A stretch of 64,000 nt of DNA from Leptospirales bacterium (GCA_013297885.1 JAAFIR010000017.1:1-64000); one strand, 5' to 3'; counted from the stretch's first letter, positions 26,825 through 37,559 are shown. The notes: generated from the letters alone by a model not told the origin. Program-made: numbers and translations.

Positions 26825-28822
26825 ATGACTAAAATCGAAAAAGAAATCCGGGAGCTTGAAGACAAAATTCGTTATCACCAAAATTTGTATTATGTAAAAA
26901 ACGAAACTGAAATTTCGGATTTAGAATTTGATTTGTTATTTAAAAAACTTCAGAAACTAGAAGAGGAAAATCCTGAACTAGTTTCTGAAAACTCTCCAAC
27001 AAAAGTAATCGGCTCTGATTTAGATAATTCTTTTGAAAAAGTTACTCACAAAATTCCGGTCATGTCTCTTGCAAATACATATAATACAACTGAGCTTCAA
27101 GATTGGATTATAAAAACTAGTGAAGAGGAACTTTATTCTATTGAGTGGAAAGTGGATGGAGCTTCGATTGTATTGTATTATGAAAATGGAAAATTAGACA
27201 AAGCTGTTTCACGAGGACAAAAAGGAATTGGAGACGACATTACTGAAAATATTCGTACTGTTAAAAATATTCCATTAGTCTTAAAAGAAAAAATTTCTAT
27301 TTATGTACGTGGAGAAGCGTACATGGGATTTAAAGATTTTGAAAAATTTAATGCACTAAATGATGGAAAATACGCAAATCCAAGAAATTCAACTTCTGGC
27401 TCTATCAAACACAAAAACTCAAAAGAAGTTGCAAAACGTCCAATTAAAATTTTTACCTATGATGGGTATTTTCTTGATGGTTATGGAAAAATAAAAACTC
27501 ATACAGAAATGTTAGCTTATATGAAAAAATTGGGTCTTCCTATTTCTGAAGATAATGTTTTATCCAAAGCCAAAGATGTTTTAAAAAATATTGAAAAATT
27601 TAAAAACAAAAAAGACTCTTTGGATTTTCCAACTGATGGTTTGGTTATTAAACTAAATGATTTTGCGTTAAGAGATAATTTAGGTTTTACTTCACATTCA
27701 CCACGTTGGGCTAGAGCATTTAAGTTTGATGCTTTGATGAAAGAAAGTAAAATTATTAAAATTGATTTTGCAATTGGCAGAACAGGAAAAATTACCCCTC
27801 GTGCAGAAATTGAACCTGTTCAACTTGGTGGGACCACAGTTCGATTTGCAACACTTCATAACCAAGATTATATCAACGAACTTGGTGTTGGAATTGGTGC
27901 AAAAGTTTTGGTTGCAAAACGTGGTGAAATTATTCCTGCTGTGGAAGAAGTTGTTGAAGCTGGGGAAAATGGAGTTTTTCAACTTCCAAATAATTGTCCA
28001 ACTTGCAAAACAAAATTAGATCATATTGACGACTCAGTTGATAAATTTTGTCCAAATCTAGATTGTCCAGATCGTGAAGTGAACAATTTGATTTTTTATT
28101 GTGCTAGAAATCAAATGGATATTGAAGGACTTGGTGAAAAACAAATCCAAAATTTTTACGATTTAAAATACATCAAAAAAATTCCTGACCTTTATAATCT
28201 TCACAAAAAAGAATCTGAAATTATGGAGCTAGATGGTTTTGGAAAAAAATCAGTTAGTATAATTCTCGAAGGAATCGAAATTTCAAAGAAAAAAGATTTA
28301 AAACTTCTTTTGCCTTCTCTTGGTTTTTCTGAAATTGGCCACAAAGTCACAGAGTTATTAATTGATTCAGGATATGATGATATAGATAAAATTATTGCTA
28401 TTGCAAAATCTAAAAACGCAGAAGAAGAATTACTCAGCATACACGGATTTGGTGAAAAAATTGTCCAAGCATTAATTTCAACTTTTCAAGATAAAAAAGT
28501 TTTATCCATGATCGAATCTCTAAAAAAATATGGATTAAATTTTCACGCTAAGAAAAAAGAACTTTCATCTAATCAAATTTTTTTAAACCAATCTTGGTGT
28601 GTTACTGGTAGTTTTGAAAAATTTCAACCAAGAGATAAAGCAATGGATTTAATTTTATTTCATGGTGGGAAAAAAGTTACTTCAGTTTCTTCCAAAACAA
28701 CTCATCTTCTTGCTGGTGAAAATGCTGGGTCTAAATTGGAAAAAGCAACCGAGCTTGGAGTAAAAATTATTTCCGAAAAAGAATTTTTAAAAATTTTATC
28801 TGAGAATCAAATCTCTTTATGA
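26825..28822 (+). CDS. ligA: NAD-dependent DNA ligase
   Basis: Seals nicks in DNA using NAD+ for adenylation; essential for replication and repair. The 665 residues fit the family. In order: Ia domain, nucleotidyltransferase domain with adenylated Lys in IEWKVDGASI and RGQKGIGDDIT, OB fold, four-Cys zinc finger (CPTC … CPNLDC), HhH repeats, and a C-terminal BRCT (WCVTGSFEKFQPRDKA). EWKVDG replaces the common E-KIDG, and Q replaces D in the RGD/RGDG motif; the Lys itself is kept. Its last four bases overlap the next ATG. Confidence 0.96.
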   Translation: MTKIEKEIRELEDKIRYHQNLYYVKNETEISDLEFDLLFKKLQKLEEENPELVSENSPTKVIGSDLDNSFEKVTHKIPVMSLANTYNTTELQDWIIKTSEEELYSIEWKVDGASIVLYYENGKLDKAVSRGQKGIGDDITENIRTVKNIPLVLKEKISIYVRGEAYMGFKDFEKFNALNDGKYANPRNSTSGSIKHKNSKEVAKRPIKIFTYDGYFLDGYGKIKTHTEMLAYMKKLGLPISEDNVLSKAKDVLKNIEKFKNKKDSLDFPTDGLVIKLNDFALRDNLGFTSHSPRWARAFKFDALMKESKIIKIDFAIGRTGKITPRAEIEPVQLGGTTVRFATLHNQDYINELGVGIGAKVLVAKRGEIIPAVEEVVEAGENGVFQLPNNCPTCKTKLDHIDDSVDKFCPNLDCPDREVNNLIFYCARNQMDIEGLGEKQIQNFYDLKYIKKIPDLYNLHKKESEIMELDGFGKKSVSIILEGIEISKKKDLKLLLPSLGFSEIGHKVTELLIDSGYDDIDKIIAIAKSKNAEEELLSIHGFGEKIVQALISTFQDKKVLSMIESLKKYGLNFHAKKKELSSNQIFLNQSWCVTGSFEKFQPRDKAMDLILFHGGKKVTSVSSKTTHLLAGENAGSKLEKATELGVKIISEKEFLKILSENQISL

Positions 28823-29097
28823 AAAAAAAAATCATTTTAGTTTTATTCATATTTCATTTTAATTGTCTCACATTAGTTGGAATTAAAATTGGAAATGCAA
28901 TTGATGGAAAATCAGAATCTGCAGAAGCAAAAATCCAAGCAACAGCTCTTGTTGGGCTTCTTGGAGATTTTTATGCAGCAAGTTTGATTCAACCAACTCC
29001 ATTTGGTTTGGCTTATGGAGTGTTAGCTGGAATATTTTATTTAGTCACAGATGGTGGAATCAGTGATAGATATGGAAGGAATTTAGAACAAGAATGA
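28819..29097 (+). CDS. Small putative lipoprotein
   Basis: A 92-residue protein with a lipobox (FIFHFNC, Cys near residue 14) and a Gly/Ala-rich hydrophobic rest (GLLGDFYAASLIQPTPFGLAYGVLAGIFYLV). It overlaps ligA and cmk by four bases each (ATGA), so it is embedded in the operon. No family recognised. Confidence 0.65.
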   Translation: MKKKIILVLFIFHFNCLTLVGIKIGNAIDGKSESAEAKIQATALVGLLGDFYAASLIQPTPFGLAYGVLAGIFYLVTDGGISDRYGRNLEQE

Positions 29098-29783
29098 ATA
29101 CAAATATAATTTCAATTGATGGACCAGCAGGTTCAGGAAAAAGTTCAGTAGCAAAAGAAGTCGCAGAAAAATTAGGTTTTTTTTATTTAGATTCTGGTTC
29201 TTATTACCGAGCTTTGACTTTGTATTATTTTGAATTGTACAAGAAAAAAAATATCACTGAAAATTTTTCAGAATGGTTTGAGAATTTTTTATATGAAGAA
29301 GAATTTAAAAATATTTCGATTGAAACTAAATTTATTTCTGGTACGATCAATCAAACAATTTTAAATGCTATTGATGTTTCTAAAGAAATCAGATTTCCTG
29401 ATATTACTGAAAAAATAAAATACTTAGCAAATAATGTGAAAATTAGAGAATTTGTTAATGAAAATCTAAGAAATTTAGCTAAAATTCATAAATTAGTAAT
29501 GGATGGAAGGGATATTGGTACAATAGTTTTTCCGGATGCGAAATATAAATTTTTCTTAACAGCTTCTATAGAGATAAGAGCTGAGCGAAGAAAATTGGAA
29601 TTACAAAATTCTAATCTAAAAGTTGATTATGAAAAGTTAAAAGAAGAAATAGCTTTAAGAGATGAAACAGATAAAAATCGAAAAATTGCACCATTATTAA
29701 AGCCCTCAGATGCAATCCTAATTGACACAAGTAATTTATCAAAAAATGTTGTAATTAACATGATTCTATCTGAGATTTTATAG
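29094..29783 (+). CDS. cmk: Cytidylate kinase
   Basis: Phosphorylates CMP/dCMP to the diphosphate using ATP. The P-loop is IDGPAGSGKSSVAKEVAEKL. YLDSGSYYRALTLY matches the CMP-binding segment, MDGRDIGTIVFPDA is the family signature, and the LID Arg region is LTASIEIRAERR. At 229 residues it is a normal single-domain enzyme. The cmk-rpsA order is widely conserved in bacteria. Confidence 0.95.
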   Translation: MNTNIISIDGPAGSGKSSVAKEVAEKLGFFYLDSGSYYRALTLYYFELYKKKNITENFSEWFENFLYEEEFKNISIETKFISGTINQTILNAIDVSKEIRFPDITEKIKYLANNVKIREFVNENLRNLAKIHKLVMDGRDIGTIVFPDAKYKFFLTASIEIRAERRKLELQNSNLKVDYEKLKEEIALRDETDKNRKIAPLLKPSDAILIDTSNLSKNVVINMILSEIL

Positions 29784-29822
29784 AAATACTCTCAGATAAA
29801 TTTAATCAAAATCCGGTAAAAA

Positions 29823-31481
29823 TTGAATCCACAGAATACAACTTCAAACACACATAATACTAACCAACCAGCTAAGGAAAAGGTTATACGCAAAGGCGAT
29901 CTCATAGAAGGGAGAATCGTTGATGTTTATGATCAAGATGTCTATGTTGATTTAGGTTTAAAATCAGATTGTAGAGTTCCAAGATCTGAATTTTCAGAAA
30001 CTCCTGAAAAAGGAAGTATTGTAGCTGTTGTAATAAAAAGTAAAGAACAAGATTCTGAAATTTATCTTGCTTCAAAATTAGAAGCTGATTCTAGAAAAGG
30101 CTGGGAAATAGTCAAAGAAGCGTTCCATAAAGAACTTCAAGTTCAGGGAAAAGTTGATTCTGAAGTTAAAGACAAAGGTTATTTAGTTTATGTTGAAGGG
30201 GTACAATTATTTTTACCAGCTTCTCAACTTGCTATGCGGGGTACCTTAGAAGAATTAAAACAAAAAACTTTAGATTTTAAGATAATTAAATTGAATGAAA
30301 AAGGTCGAACTGGTGTAGTTTCAAGAAAACAATTAGTTGAAGAAATGAACAAAGCTAGTTGGGATGATGTTATCAAACAAATTAAAGTTGATGATAAAAT
30401 CCTTGTTAAAGTTTCTAAAATTGCTAGCTTTGGAGTCTTTTGCAATGTATTAGGTGTTGAAGGTCTACTTAGACAAAATGATATTTCTTATAAAAAATTT
30501 GCACCTTTTAAAAATATGTTCAAAATCGGTGAGGAAATTGAAGTTCAAGTTTTAGAACTAGACCCAACAAATAATAGATTAAGTCTTGGTAAGAAACAAT
30601 TAACAGAAGATCCTTGGGTTTGGGCAGCAAGAGAATTAGAAAAAGATACTGAAGTTAGAGGAACTGTCACTTCTCTCACAAACTTTGGTGCATTTATAGA
30701 GTTAAAAGAAGGGCTTGAAGGTCTCATTCATAATACAGAATTAACTTGGGCAAAAAAACCTCCTCATCCAAAAGAGGTTTTAAAAAAAGGACAAGAAGTT
30801 CATTCTATAATTTTAGATATTGATGTTGAAAAAAGAAGACTTTCACTTGGACTAAAACAACTTCAACAAAATCCTTGGCAAAATTTATCTTCTGAAGTTA
30901 GAGTTGGAAATATTTTAGAAGGTAAAATTACTGGAATCACCAAATATGGTGCTTTTGTGGAAGTCGAAAAAGGAATCGAAGGACTAATTCACATTGGGGA
31001 TATGAGTTGGGAAGATAAACAAAAAGATCCAACTTCACATCTGAAAAAAGGTCAAATTGTTAAATATAAGATTCTAGATGTAAATCTTGAAACGAATAGA
31101 ATTTCTTGTGGTTTAAAACAACTCCAAGAAAATCCTTATGAAGCTCTAAGAAAAAAATATCCTGTTGGTTGTATTATTGAAGGAAAAATTAAATCAGTTG
31201 TTTCATTTGGAATTTTTTTAGAACTAGAGCCAGGTTATGAAGGTCTAGTTCATGTTTCTCAAATTAAAATTGGAAGAGAAGTTGTAAATCTTGAAGAAAC
31301 TTTTAAAGTTGGAGATATTTCTAAAGCGGTAGTTTTAAAAATTGATGTTGAGAACAAAAAGATTTCTTTATCGATTAAAGATTTTGACAAAGCTCTTGAA
31401 AGAGACGAAATTTCAAAATATTTAAAAACTGATTCTTCTCCTTCAAGTGAAAGTTTAGGTAGTTTTTTAAGTTCTAAGTAG
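29823..31481 (+). CDS. rpsA: 30S ribosomal protein S1
   Basis: A 552-residue RNA-binding protein with six S1 domains starting near residues 25, 105, 195, 280, 365 and 450. The last three carry the clear 'V.G.V…..FGAFIEL..G.EGLIH' pattern. It recruits mRNA to the 30S subunit. The start is TTG ([13 protein letters not shown]…), with no good Shine-Dalgarno in the 39-base gap after cmk. S1 genes often have weak sites under autogenous control. A later start is possible because the first 20 residues are low-complexity. Confidence 0.93.
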   Translation: MNPQNTTSNTHNTNQPAKEKVIRKGDLIEGRIVDVYDQDVYVDLGLKSDCRVPRSEFSETPEKGSIVAVVIKSKEQDSEIYLASKLEADSRKGWEIVKEAFHKELQVQGKVDSEVKDKGYLVYVEGVQLFLPASQLAMRGTLEELKQKTLDFKIIKLNEKGRTGVVSRKQLVEEMNKASWDDVIKQIKVDDKILVKVSKIASFGVFCNVLGVEGLLRQNDISYKKFAPFKNMFKIGEEIEVQVLELDPTNNRLSLGKKQLTEDPWVWAARELEKDTEVRGTVTSLTNFGAFIELKEGLEGLIHNTELTWAKKPPHPKEVLKKGQEVHSIILDIDVEKRRLSLGLKQLQQNPWQNLSSEVRVGNILEGKITGITKYGAFVEVEKGIEGLIHIGDMSWEDKQKDPTSHLKKGQIVKYKILDVNLETNRISCGLKQLQENPYEALRKKYPVGCIIEGKIKSVVSFGIFLELEPGYEGLVHVSQIKIGREVVNLEETFKVGDISKAVVLKIDVENKKISLSIKDFDKALERDEISKYLKTDSSPSSESLGSFLSSK

Positions 31482-31482
31482 T

Positions 31483-32241
31483 ATGGCAAAATTCGATAGA
31501 AAAAAACATAGAGAAGAGTTTCTTGAAAAATCAAAACAAGAAGTTTTTGTTGATAAATATGCTGATTTTCAAGGAACTAAATCTGAACTTTTATTGTTAA
31601 AATTTGGCGACTTTATTCTTGAAAAAAGAAAAGAGTTTTTAATTGGACTAGCAATTATACTTTCAATTACAATCTCTTTTATAGGTTTTAAAGAGTTTAA
31701 ATATTTTCGTATCAAATCTGCAACAGAAGAAATTGAGAAACTTGACAAAAAAGTTTCTAAAAATTTCAACTTAACAACTGGAAATAAAATCCAAGAGTTT
31801 GAAGCTTTATTAAACAATACTTCAATTAAAGATGGTAAATTAAGAATCTACAAAAAACTAGCAGACTTACATGTTCAAGCTTTTGAAATGAATAAAGCTG
31901 CTGAATATTTGGAGAAATCTGGTGAGTTGTTATATGAACCAAAAGAATTAAAAGCTTATTATTTTTATATTGCAGGAAATTATCGTGAGCAAAATAAAGA
32001 AATTCCAAAAGCTATCGATAATTTTACTAAAGCAACAAATTTTGTTGGCAATAATCGTGAAGTTCAAAGTTTAACTGCTTGGTCCTATTATCAATCTGGA
32101 AGACTAAAGTTAGCAAATGGAAATTCTGAAGGTGCAATTAAAGACTTAAATAAAGTTATTGATATAGAATCTGAAAATCCAGACATAGTGGAAGTTAAAA
32201 AATTAGCAACATTCTTACTTTTAAAATCAAATAAAGGTTAA
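31483..32241 (+). CDS. Membrane-anchored TPR protein
   Basis: A 252-residue protein with a charged cytoplasmic N-terminus, one membrane helix at about 55-75 ([19 protein letters not shown]), and C-terminal TPR-like helices ([53 protein letters not shown]). The layout resembles YfgM/ancillary translocon TPR proteins, but similarity is only in architecture. It starts one base after rpsA and ends one base before hisG. Confidence 0.75.
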   Translation: MAKFDRKKHREEFLEKSKQEVFVDKYADFQGTKSELLLLKFGDFILEKRKEFLIGLAIILSITISFIGFKEFKYFRIKSATEEIEKLDKKVSKNFNLTTGNKIQEFEALLNNTSIKDGKLRIYKKLADLHVQAFEMNKAAEYLEKSGELLYEPKELKAYYFYIAGNYREQNKEIPKAIDNFTKATNFVGNNREVQSLTAWSYYQSGRLKLANGNSEGAIKDLNKVIDIESENPDIVEVKKLATFLLLKSNKG

Positions 32242-32242
32242 T

Positions 32243-32860
32243 ATGATCACACTAGCCCTTCCAAAAGGAAGATTAGCAGATGAAAGTATTGACCTTTTAA
32301 TAAAAAAAAAATGGTTCTCAAAAAAAATTGATGAGTCTTCTAGAGAACTAACTTTTATTGATTCTTTAAATCGGCTTAAAATTCTATTAGTTAAACCTCT
32401 TGATGTGGCAACTTATGTTCAAGAATCTGCTGCAGATGCTGGTATACTTGGACTAGACACATTAAATGAAGGTAAATTTGATTTGCTCAATGTATTAGAT
32501 TTAAAAATAGGAAAATGCAGACTTTCTCTTGCATCAACAAAAGAATTTAGTCTAGAAAACTTCAAAAGAAAAATCAAAGTTGCTACAAAATATCCAAATC
32601 TTACAAAAGACTTTTTTTTCACAAAAGGTATAAACTGCGAAGTGATAAAACTTTATGGAAGTATTGAACTCGCTCCATTATGCGGTTTATCTGACTGTAT
32701 TGTTGACTTGGTATCAACTGGAGCAACTTTAAAAGCAAATGGTTTATTTGAACAAGAAGTAATTTTAGAGTCTTCTGCAAGATTAGTATTTAACAGAAGT
32801 TCACTTTATAGAGAGAGAAAAGAATCTTTAAATTTAATTTTTGATTTAGAAAAAGTTTAA
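32243..32860 (+). CDS. hisG: ATP phosphoribosyltransferase, short form
   Basis: First enzyme of histidine synthesis, condensing ATP and PRPP. The 205 residues ([16 protein letters not shown] … GLDTLNE … [18 protein letters not shown]) fit the short HisG, which lacks the regulatory C-terminal domain and normally needs HisZ; hisZ is not in this window. It is the only his gene here, linked to a translation operon. Confidence 0.93.
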   Translation: MITLALPKGRLADESIDLLIKKKWFSKKIDESSRELTFIDSLNRLKILLVKPLDVATYVQESAADAGILGLDTLNEGKFDLLNVLDLKIGKCRLSLASTKEFSLENFKRKIKVATKYPNLTKDFFFTKGINCEVIKLYGSIELAPLCGLSDCIVDLVSTGATLKANGLFEQEVILESSARLVFNRSSLYRERKESLNLIFDLEKV

Positions 32861-32884
32861 AAACTAATTTTTCAAATTAAAAAA

Positions 32885-32998
32885 GTTTTTCAACAATAGC
32901 TAAAGTCCAGTTTTTTTTAGAGAACTTCACTAGGTAATATAGACAACTAATATCTGATAGCTGCACAGTGGGTTGAAACCCACAGTCTTATAGATTGT
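32885..32998 (+). repeat. Dispersed two-hairpin repeat, degenerate copy 5
   Basis: TTTTTCAACAATAGC at 32886-32900 matches the family leader. At 32968-32983 there is a hairpin GTGGGTT-GA-AACCCAC like the hairpin tips of copies 2 and 6. The closing stem and linkers are not clear. The element lies between two convergent genes (hisG and the 597-residue minus-strand gene) and may act as a bidirectional terminator. Confidence 0.4.
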
Positions 32999-33035
32999 TT
33001 ATACAAATAAGAAAATTTCACTAAAAAAAAGAATA

Positions 33036-34829
33036 TCAATGAATCTCTTGGTAAGGCTTAGAAGTTAATCTTTCATATTCTGCATAAAGTTTTTGTAAAT
33101 CAGCTTCAATTTTAGTACCTTGGTTTAATTTTGTTAAAATTGCATTGTCTTTAAAAATCACAGAATAGTTGTACAATAATCTAGTCATGTCAAATAAAGA
33201 CTCAAAAATTGTTTTTCCCATGAGTCTGTTTTGAGAAACCAACCTTGCATCAGCATAAGGAATAAATCGTTGCATTACTTTTACTTCTTCAATCATTTTT
33301 TCTTTGGCGTTTAAAACTTTTTCATTAATGGTTCCGTCTTCTTCATTTTTTTTAGCTAACATATGATTTTCAACAACAGTGGTTAGTTTATTACCGAATT
33401 TATGAAAGAAATCTGAAGCATCAGTTATTATTTTTACAAGTTGAGTTTCAATCATATCTTGAGAACCACCAGTAGCAAGTTGTTGAGTTAAACTTTGAAA
33501 AGTATATTGAAAACTTGGAAACTTTCTGTTAAATGAATCTAAATTTCGTAAAGTTGCATTAATCTTTTCAATTTCAGGTAAAAATAGACTTGTTTGCATA
33601 ATCAAAACATCTTTTATTTGACCATTATCAATTTTGATATAACCTTCAACAATAGGAATAAAATTACTTTGTAAATCTTTACAAACTAATTGTAATAATT
33701 TATGAGGCATATTTCTGAAGTTGGATTTAATAATATCTGTTTGGTTAGAATCTGAATAAACTGCATTTACAAAATCTTCTATAATTTGATTTACAAACTC
33801 AAAAGAAATCTTACCACCTTCTCCAAGTGAAAAATAGTTTTTCTTTAAAAAATCTGCTTCACCTTTTGTATTCAATTTGGATTGAATGTCATTTCTTACT
33901 TTTGCAGTTGCAATTTCAATATGTTTTGTTACTTCTTGTGATGTAGAATATTTTCTCTCATCAATTGGGGTTACATTTAAACTTCTTTCAATTTCTATCC
34001 AAGGGACGAATTTTTTTGACATTACAATATGAAAAGCTACAATTGAATCTGTTAATGATGGTTTTCTGGTTTCTAAAGTTAAAGCATAATTTAAACCAGT
34101 CAACATAGATTCAATTTTGGGATATAATTTAGGTTCATTTTTAATTAAACCAGGAACTTTATCCATTACAATTTCTTTTGTGTCTGTTCTTTGAAGAACT
34201 CTAGAGTAATACATTTGCATTTTAGTGGATCGTCCAAGGAAAACTTCTGCAGATATTTCATCTCGAAATAAAGCATCTAAAGATACAAATGAATTAAAAA
34301 AACGATTAAAATTTACTATGACATTATAAACTAAAGGTGTCCATATTTTCCAACCAATTTGTTCTGAATACTTTAAGGCTTGAATTGTGGAAATAATTTC
34401 ATCTTCCTTTAAAGATTTAAAAATCTTTTCTACATTTTTTGTGATTGTTGGTCTTCTGGCAAATAAGCCGACTTCTAAGGCTCTAGATTCTTTTGCAAAT
34501 TTTGAAATTGAATTGGAAGAGCTCCCGCCAAAAATTTTGTCAATTAAACCACCTTTTTCAACTACAGGCATTTGGGCTGTTGTTTGACCTGATTTAAAAT
34601 TAACTACTGGTTTAGAATTCTTTTTATCAGTTTTATCGTTGGCTTCCATTTTTAATCGTTCATTTTTATAAAAATCTTCGTCAACTTTTTTGATTAAATC
34701 GATTCTAATAAACACATCATTAGATTTTGTAATGGCATCATCTACAAGTTTTTGGTGTTCAGCTGAGCGAGATTTTCTATAAAGACTTGCAAATATTTTA
34801 TGTGCTTCTGTTCTTGAAGATGAATTCAA
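33036..34829 (-). CDS. Conserved hypothetical, largely helical 597-residue protein
   Basis: No signal peptide or membrane segment is seen, so it is probably cytoplasmic. The N-terminus has a helical, charged region (residues 1-75), a low-complexity linker (QTTAQMPVVEKGG), and then a long helical body. I do not recognise the family. It starts one base after the stop of the LolA-like gene, so the two are probably co-translated. Confidence 0.7.
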   Translation of the reverse strand: MNSSSRTEAHKIFASLYRKSRSAEHQKLVDDAITKSNDVFIRIDLIKKVDEDFYKNERLKMEANDKTDKKNSKPVVNFKSGQTTAQMPVVEKGGLIDKIFGGSSSNSISKFAKESRALEVGLFARRPTITKNVEKIFKSLKEDEIISTIQALKYSEQIGWKIWTPLVYNVIVNFNRFFNSFVSLDALFRDEISAEVFLGRSTKMQMYYSRVLQRTDTKEIVMDKVPGLIKNEPKLYPKIESMLTGLNYALTLETRKPSLTDSIVAFHIVMSKKFVPWIEIERSLNVTPIDERKYSTSQEVTKHIEIATAKVRNDIQSKLNTKGEADFLKKNYFSLGEGGKISFEFVNQIIEDFVNAVYSDSNQTDIIKSNFRNMPHKLLQLVCKDLQSNFIPIVEGYIKIDNGQIKDVLIMQTSLFLPEIEKINATLRNLDSFNRKFPSFQYTFQSLTQQLATGGSQDMIETQLVKIITDASDFFHKFGNKLTTVVENHMLAKKNEEDGTINEKVLNAKEKMIEEVKVMQRFIPYADARLVSQNRLMGKTIFESLFDMTRLLYNYSVIFKDNAILTKLNQGTKIEADLQKLYAEYERLTSKPYQEIH

Positions 34830-34830
34830 T

Positions 34831-35394
34831 TTATTCCCTCTGGTTCAATGGATTTTCCACTATTTGTGCATTGGCTGGAGGATGGAAGTTAAAAACAGAT
34901 GCAGGTAGTCCAATATTTGTTTGAACACCTGAAAAACTAATTTCCATAAAATCCTGTTTTCCTCTCGCTTTGAGCCGAATAGACCTTATTATATTATTCG
35001 GCGTAACTGAGACAATTATCTCCTCATAATATTTTGTATCTGATTTTAATTTTAAAGTTTTCCCAGAAGCTGAAACTGATTCATATCCTCCGAGTAGACC
35101 GCTAATACCACCAGTTGAGCCTTTTAAGTCTTGTTTACCTGCAACAGATCTTGCAGGATTAAATATCCATAAGTATCTTCCATTTCCTGAAAGAATTCTT
35201 CCATCTGAAAGTTTTAATTGAATGCTTCCAGGTTTTTTATAAGAAACAGTTCCGCTCATTCCATCCAATGAAATATTTGCTCTAAAAGATTCAAAAGAAT
35301 TCATTGTTCCTATAATAGAATTTAAAAGTTCTTCACCTGATTCTGAAAATATGGCAAAGGGAATAAGAATGCAAAAAGCAATATATTTGAGCAT
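34831..35394 (-). CDS. LolA-like outer-membrane lipoprotein carrier
   Basis: A 187-residue periplasmic protein with a signal peptide (AFCILIPFAIFSES). It has the LolA-like order: MNSFESFRANISLDGMSGTVSYKKPG, GRYLWIFNPA, and the end motif ASVFNFHPPANAQIVENP, as in LolA 'F.F.PP.g..V'. LolA carries lipoproteins from LolCDE to the outer membrane. A Leptospirales-style lipoprotein-rich cell needs it. It is more divergent than E. coli LolA, so I withhold the symbol. Confidence 0.75.
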   Translation of the reverse strand: MLKYIAFCILIPFAIFSESGEELLNSIIGTMNSFESFRANISLDGMSGTVSYKKPGSIQLKLSDGRILSGNGRYLWIFNPARSVAGKQDLKGSTGGISGLLGGYESVSASGKTLKLKSDTKYYEEIIVSVTPNNIIRSIRLKARGKQDFMEISFSGVQTNIGLPASVFNFHPPANAQIVENPLNQRE

Positions 35395-35454
35395 GTGAAT
35401 AAATTATTTACAGATTCTATAAAAACAAGAAAAAAAAAGTTTCTTTAAGGATTT

Positions 35455-35592
35455 GGGCGAATTTTTTTGTGACTCTTTTTATGAGTCCCAAAAAAACTGG
35501 GCTTTTCGTGGCTTCGGTCTATAAGTGGGTCTGACCTAGGGTTGAGACCCACTTATAGACTGCTATCGCACCACTTCAATCCCTTTCGCTGC
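35455..35592 (-). repeat. Dispersed two-hairpin repeat, copy 6 (type A)
   Basis: Closing stem GCGAA (35457-35461)/TTCGC (35585-35589). Hairpin near 35463-35495 pairs TGTGACTC with GAGTCCCA beside T and A runs. The second hairpin has GTCTATAAGTGGGTC (35517-35531) facing GACCCACTTATAGAC-like bases to 35560. Linkers in minus sense are AGGGATTGAAGTGG and GAAAAGCCCAG. A separate TTTAGAATC/GATTCTAAA hairpin follows at 35629-35657. Confidence 0.85.
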
Positions 35593-35685
35593 AAAGAATA
35601 TAATTGAAAAATCTTTTTATTACCCTGATTTAGAATCTCACTGCGTTCGATTCTAAATTATGGGCTGTGATTTTATTTTTGAGTA

Positions 35686-36648
35686 TTATTCTTTAACTAG
35701 TTCTAGAATTTTTTCAGACATTAAATCTTTAATTTTTCCATTTTGAAATTGATTTAAAAAACGAATTAAGCTATCTGCAAGTTTTTGTAAATTTACAAGA
35801 CAATCTTTTTTGATTTCATAGCCGTACATAAGTTCATGAATTCTGCTTATATCGGGGAGATTTCTTTTTGGTTTAGAAAAAATTTCTACAACTTCTCTTA
35901 ATTCAGTTTTATTTAATTTTTCTTTTAATAAAATTACTGGATAAGTGAATAGACCATTTAAAAAATCTTTCATTTGAACTTTGCCAGAATTTTCTGAACT
36001 TTGAAAATAATCAATATAATCATCTTTGATCTGAAACATCATTCCCATATCAACACCAAATTTTTGCAGAGCTTTTTTTTGATCAATATTAGATTTTGCT
36101 AATATTCCAGAAGTTAAACAAACTGCACCAAATAATGAAGCTGTTTTACCATAAATAATTTTATTATATTCTTTGATGCTTACTTTAGGATTTTTTTCCC
36201 ATTGCATTTGAATTAATTCACCAACAGATAAATCACGAATCACTGTTGTGTATGCTGACATAAGTTCAGGATTTTTTAATCCATTCAAATGATCAATTCC
36301 ACAAGCAAGTAAATAATCTCCTGCTAAAATTGCTGTTTTATTTCCATAAAGTTTGCCGATTGTGGGTTTACCTCTTCTTAATTCAGCTCCATCAATAACA
36401 TCATCATGAAGTAAACTTGCAGCATGAATTAATTCAGCAATCGAACCAACATCAATCCAATCTTTTCCTTCATAACCAAGTAACTCTGAAAAAAAATAAT
36501 GTGTTAAAGGTCGTATTCTTTTTCCACCAGATTCAATCACTTTTTCTTTAATGTCTTCTAATATTGGTAAATCTTCTTTGATTATCTGGTCTAATTTTTT
36601 ATTAAATTCTTTAATGATGAATGGTATTTCTAATTTTAAAGGTTTCAT
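35686..36648 (-). CDS. Polyprenyl diphosphate synthase
   Basis: Adds isopentenyl units in trans to make a long-chain prenyl diphosphate, likely for the quinone side chain. The 320 residues carry the first Asp-rich motif (LLHDDVIDGAELRRGKPTIG) and the second (FQIKDDYIDYF), with GGKRIRPLTH before them. It resembles octaprenyl/heptaprenyl synthases, but the chain length is not determinable. Its ATG overlaps the stop of the esterase gene upstream. A quinone role fits mqo and the ATP synthase in this window, though they are not adjacent. Confidence 0.9.
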   Translation of the reverse strand: MKPLKLEIPFIIKEFNKKLDQIIKEDLPILEDIKEKVIESGGKRIRPLTHYFFSELLGYEGKDWIDVGSIAELIHAASLLHDDVIDGAELRRGKPTIGKLYGNKTAILAGDYLLACGIDHLNGLKNPELMSAYTTVIRDLSVGELIQMQWEKNPKVSIKEYNKIIYGKTASLFGAVCLTSGILAKSNIDQKKALQKFGVDMGMMFQIKDDYIDYFQSSENSGKVQMKDFLNGLFTYPVILLKEKLNKTELREVVEIFSKPKRNLPDISRIHELMYGYEIKKDCLVNLQKLADSLIRFLNQFQNGKIKDLMSEKILELVKE

Positions 36649-37559
36649 TTAGTATCAATCTTTAGACTTTTAAAAAATTTCCAAATTTCTTCATTTGCAG
36701 AAATTTCTTCAGTAAATCTTCCAAATTTAATTTCATTTTCCAATTTACCTGGATAACCATGGCCAGCACCATCTAGACGAATTAATTTTAGAGATTTTTT
36801 AGTCTTACAATTTTTGTAAATAATTTCAAATACATTTACTCCGTCATCAAATTTATCTTTTGGTTTTACAATTTCTTCATTAGTACATAAATTTCTTTTT
36901 TTCCAAATTGATATGGATTCTTCAACTGATAAAATTTTCCCTTTTCCACCAAGAACTTCACCTCCAGAATAAGGAACAATTGGATCTTCTGTTCCATTTA
37001 CTAGCATTATATTTTGAGGGAACTTGGGTTGTTGTTTTGATAAATTTAATGAAATCGTGGAAACAAAAGTGATATATGTATTAAAAATATTGGATTCAAA
37101 AGCAATTTTTTCTGTCATATACCCTCCATTTGAATAACCTATTAAAATCAAATTTTCTTTGGGAATAAAAAACTCTGTTTGGTATTTTTTAGTTAAAGCC
37201 AAAATGAAACCTTTGTCATCTAAGTTTTCGTTATCAGTAGAAAGTTTTCGTCCATCTGTCCAAGATTTATTTTCTCCATCTGGAAAAATTAATAAAATTC
37301 CTTCTCTATCTGCAATAGAATACATTTCTGATTTTATAAAAAATTCTTTTCCTGTTCCAGCTCTACCATGAAGAGCAACTAATAAATATTGAATTTTTTT
37401 ATTTTCTGGAAAATAAGTTTCGTAAGTTCTATTAAAACCATTCCAGATAAATTGATTTGATTTTGGAAAAATTTGATTTTCTTTTTTTGGAAAAATTTGA
37501 CATTGATAAAAAAAGATTAAAGTTAAAATAAGAATTATTTTTTTTAAAACAGACTTCAT
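36645..37559 (-). CDS. Alpha/beta-hydrolase esterase lipoprotein (PHB depolymerase/LpqC-like)
   Basis: A 304-residue exported esterase with a lipobox (TLIFFYQC, Cys near residue 20). The oxyanion region is LLVALHGRAGTGKEF, the nucleophile elbow GYSNGGYM, an Asp region VNGTEDPIVPYSGG, and catalytic His in DGAGHGYPG. This matches the polyhydroxybutyrate depolymerase/feruloyl esterase fold. The substrate is unknown. Overlaps the polyprenyl synthase start by four bases. Confidence 0.85.
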   Translation of the reverse strand: MKSVLKKIILILTLIFFYQCQIFPKKENQIFPKSNQFIWNGFNRTYETYFPENKKIQYLLVALHGRAGTGKEFFIKSEMYSIADREGILLIFPDGENKSWTDGRKLSTDNENLDDKGFILALTKKYQTEFFIPKENLILIGYSNGGYMTEKIAFESNIFNTYITFVSTISLNLSKQQPKFPQNIMLVNGTEDPIVPYSGGEVLGGKGKILSVEESISIWKKRNLCTNEEIVKPKDKFDDGVNVFEIIYKNCKTKKSLKLIRLDGAGHGYPGKLENEIKFGRFTEEISANEEIWKFFKSLKIDTK

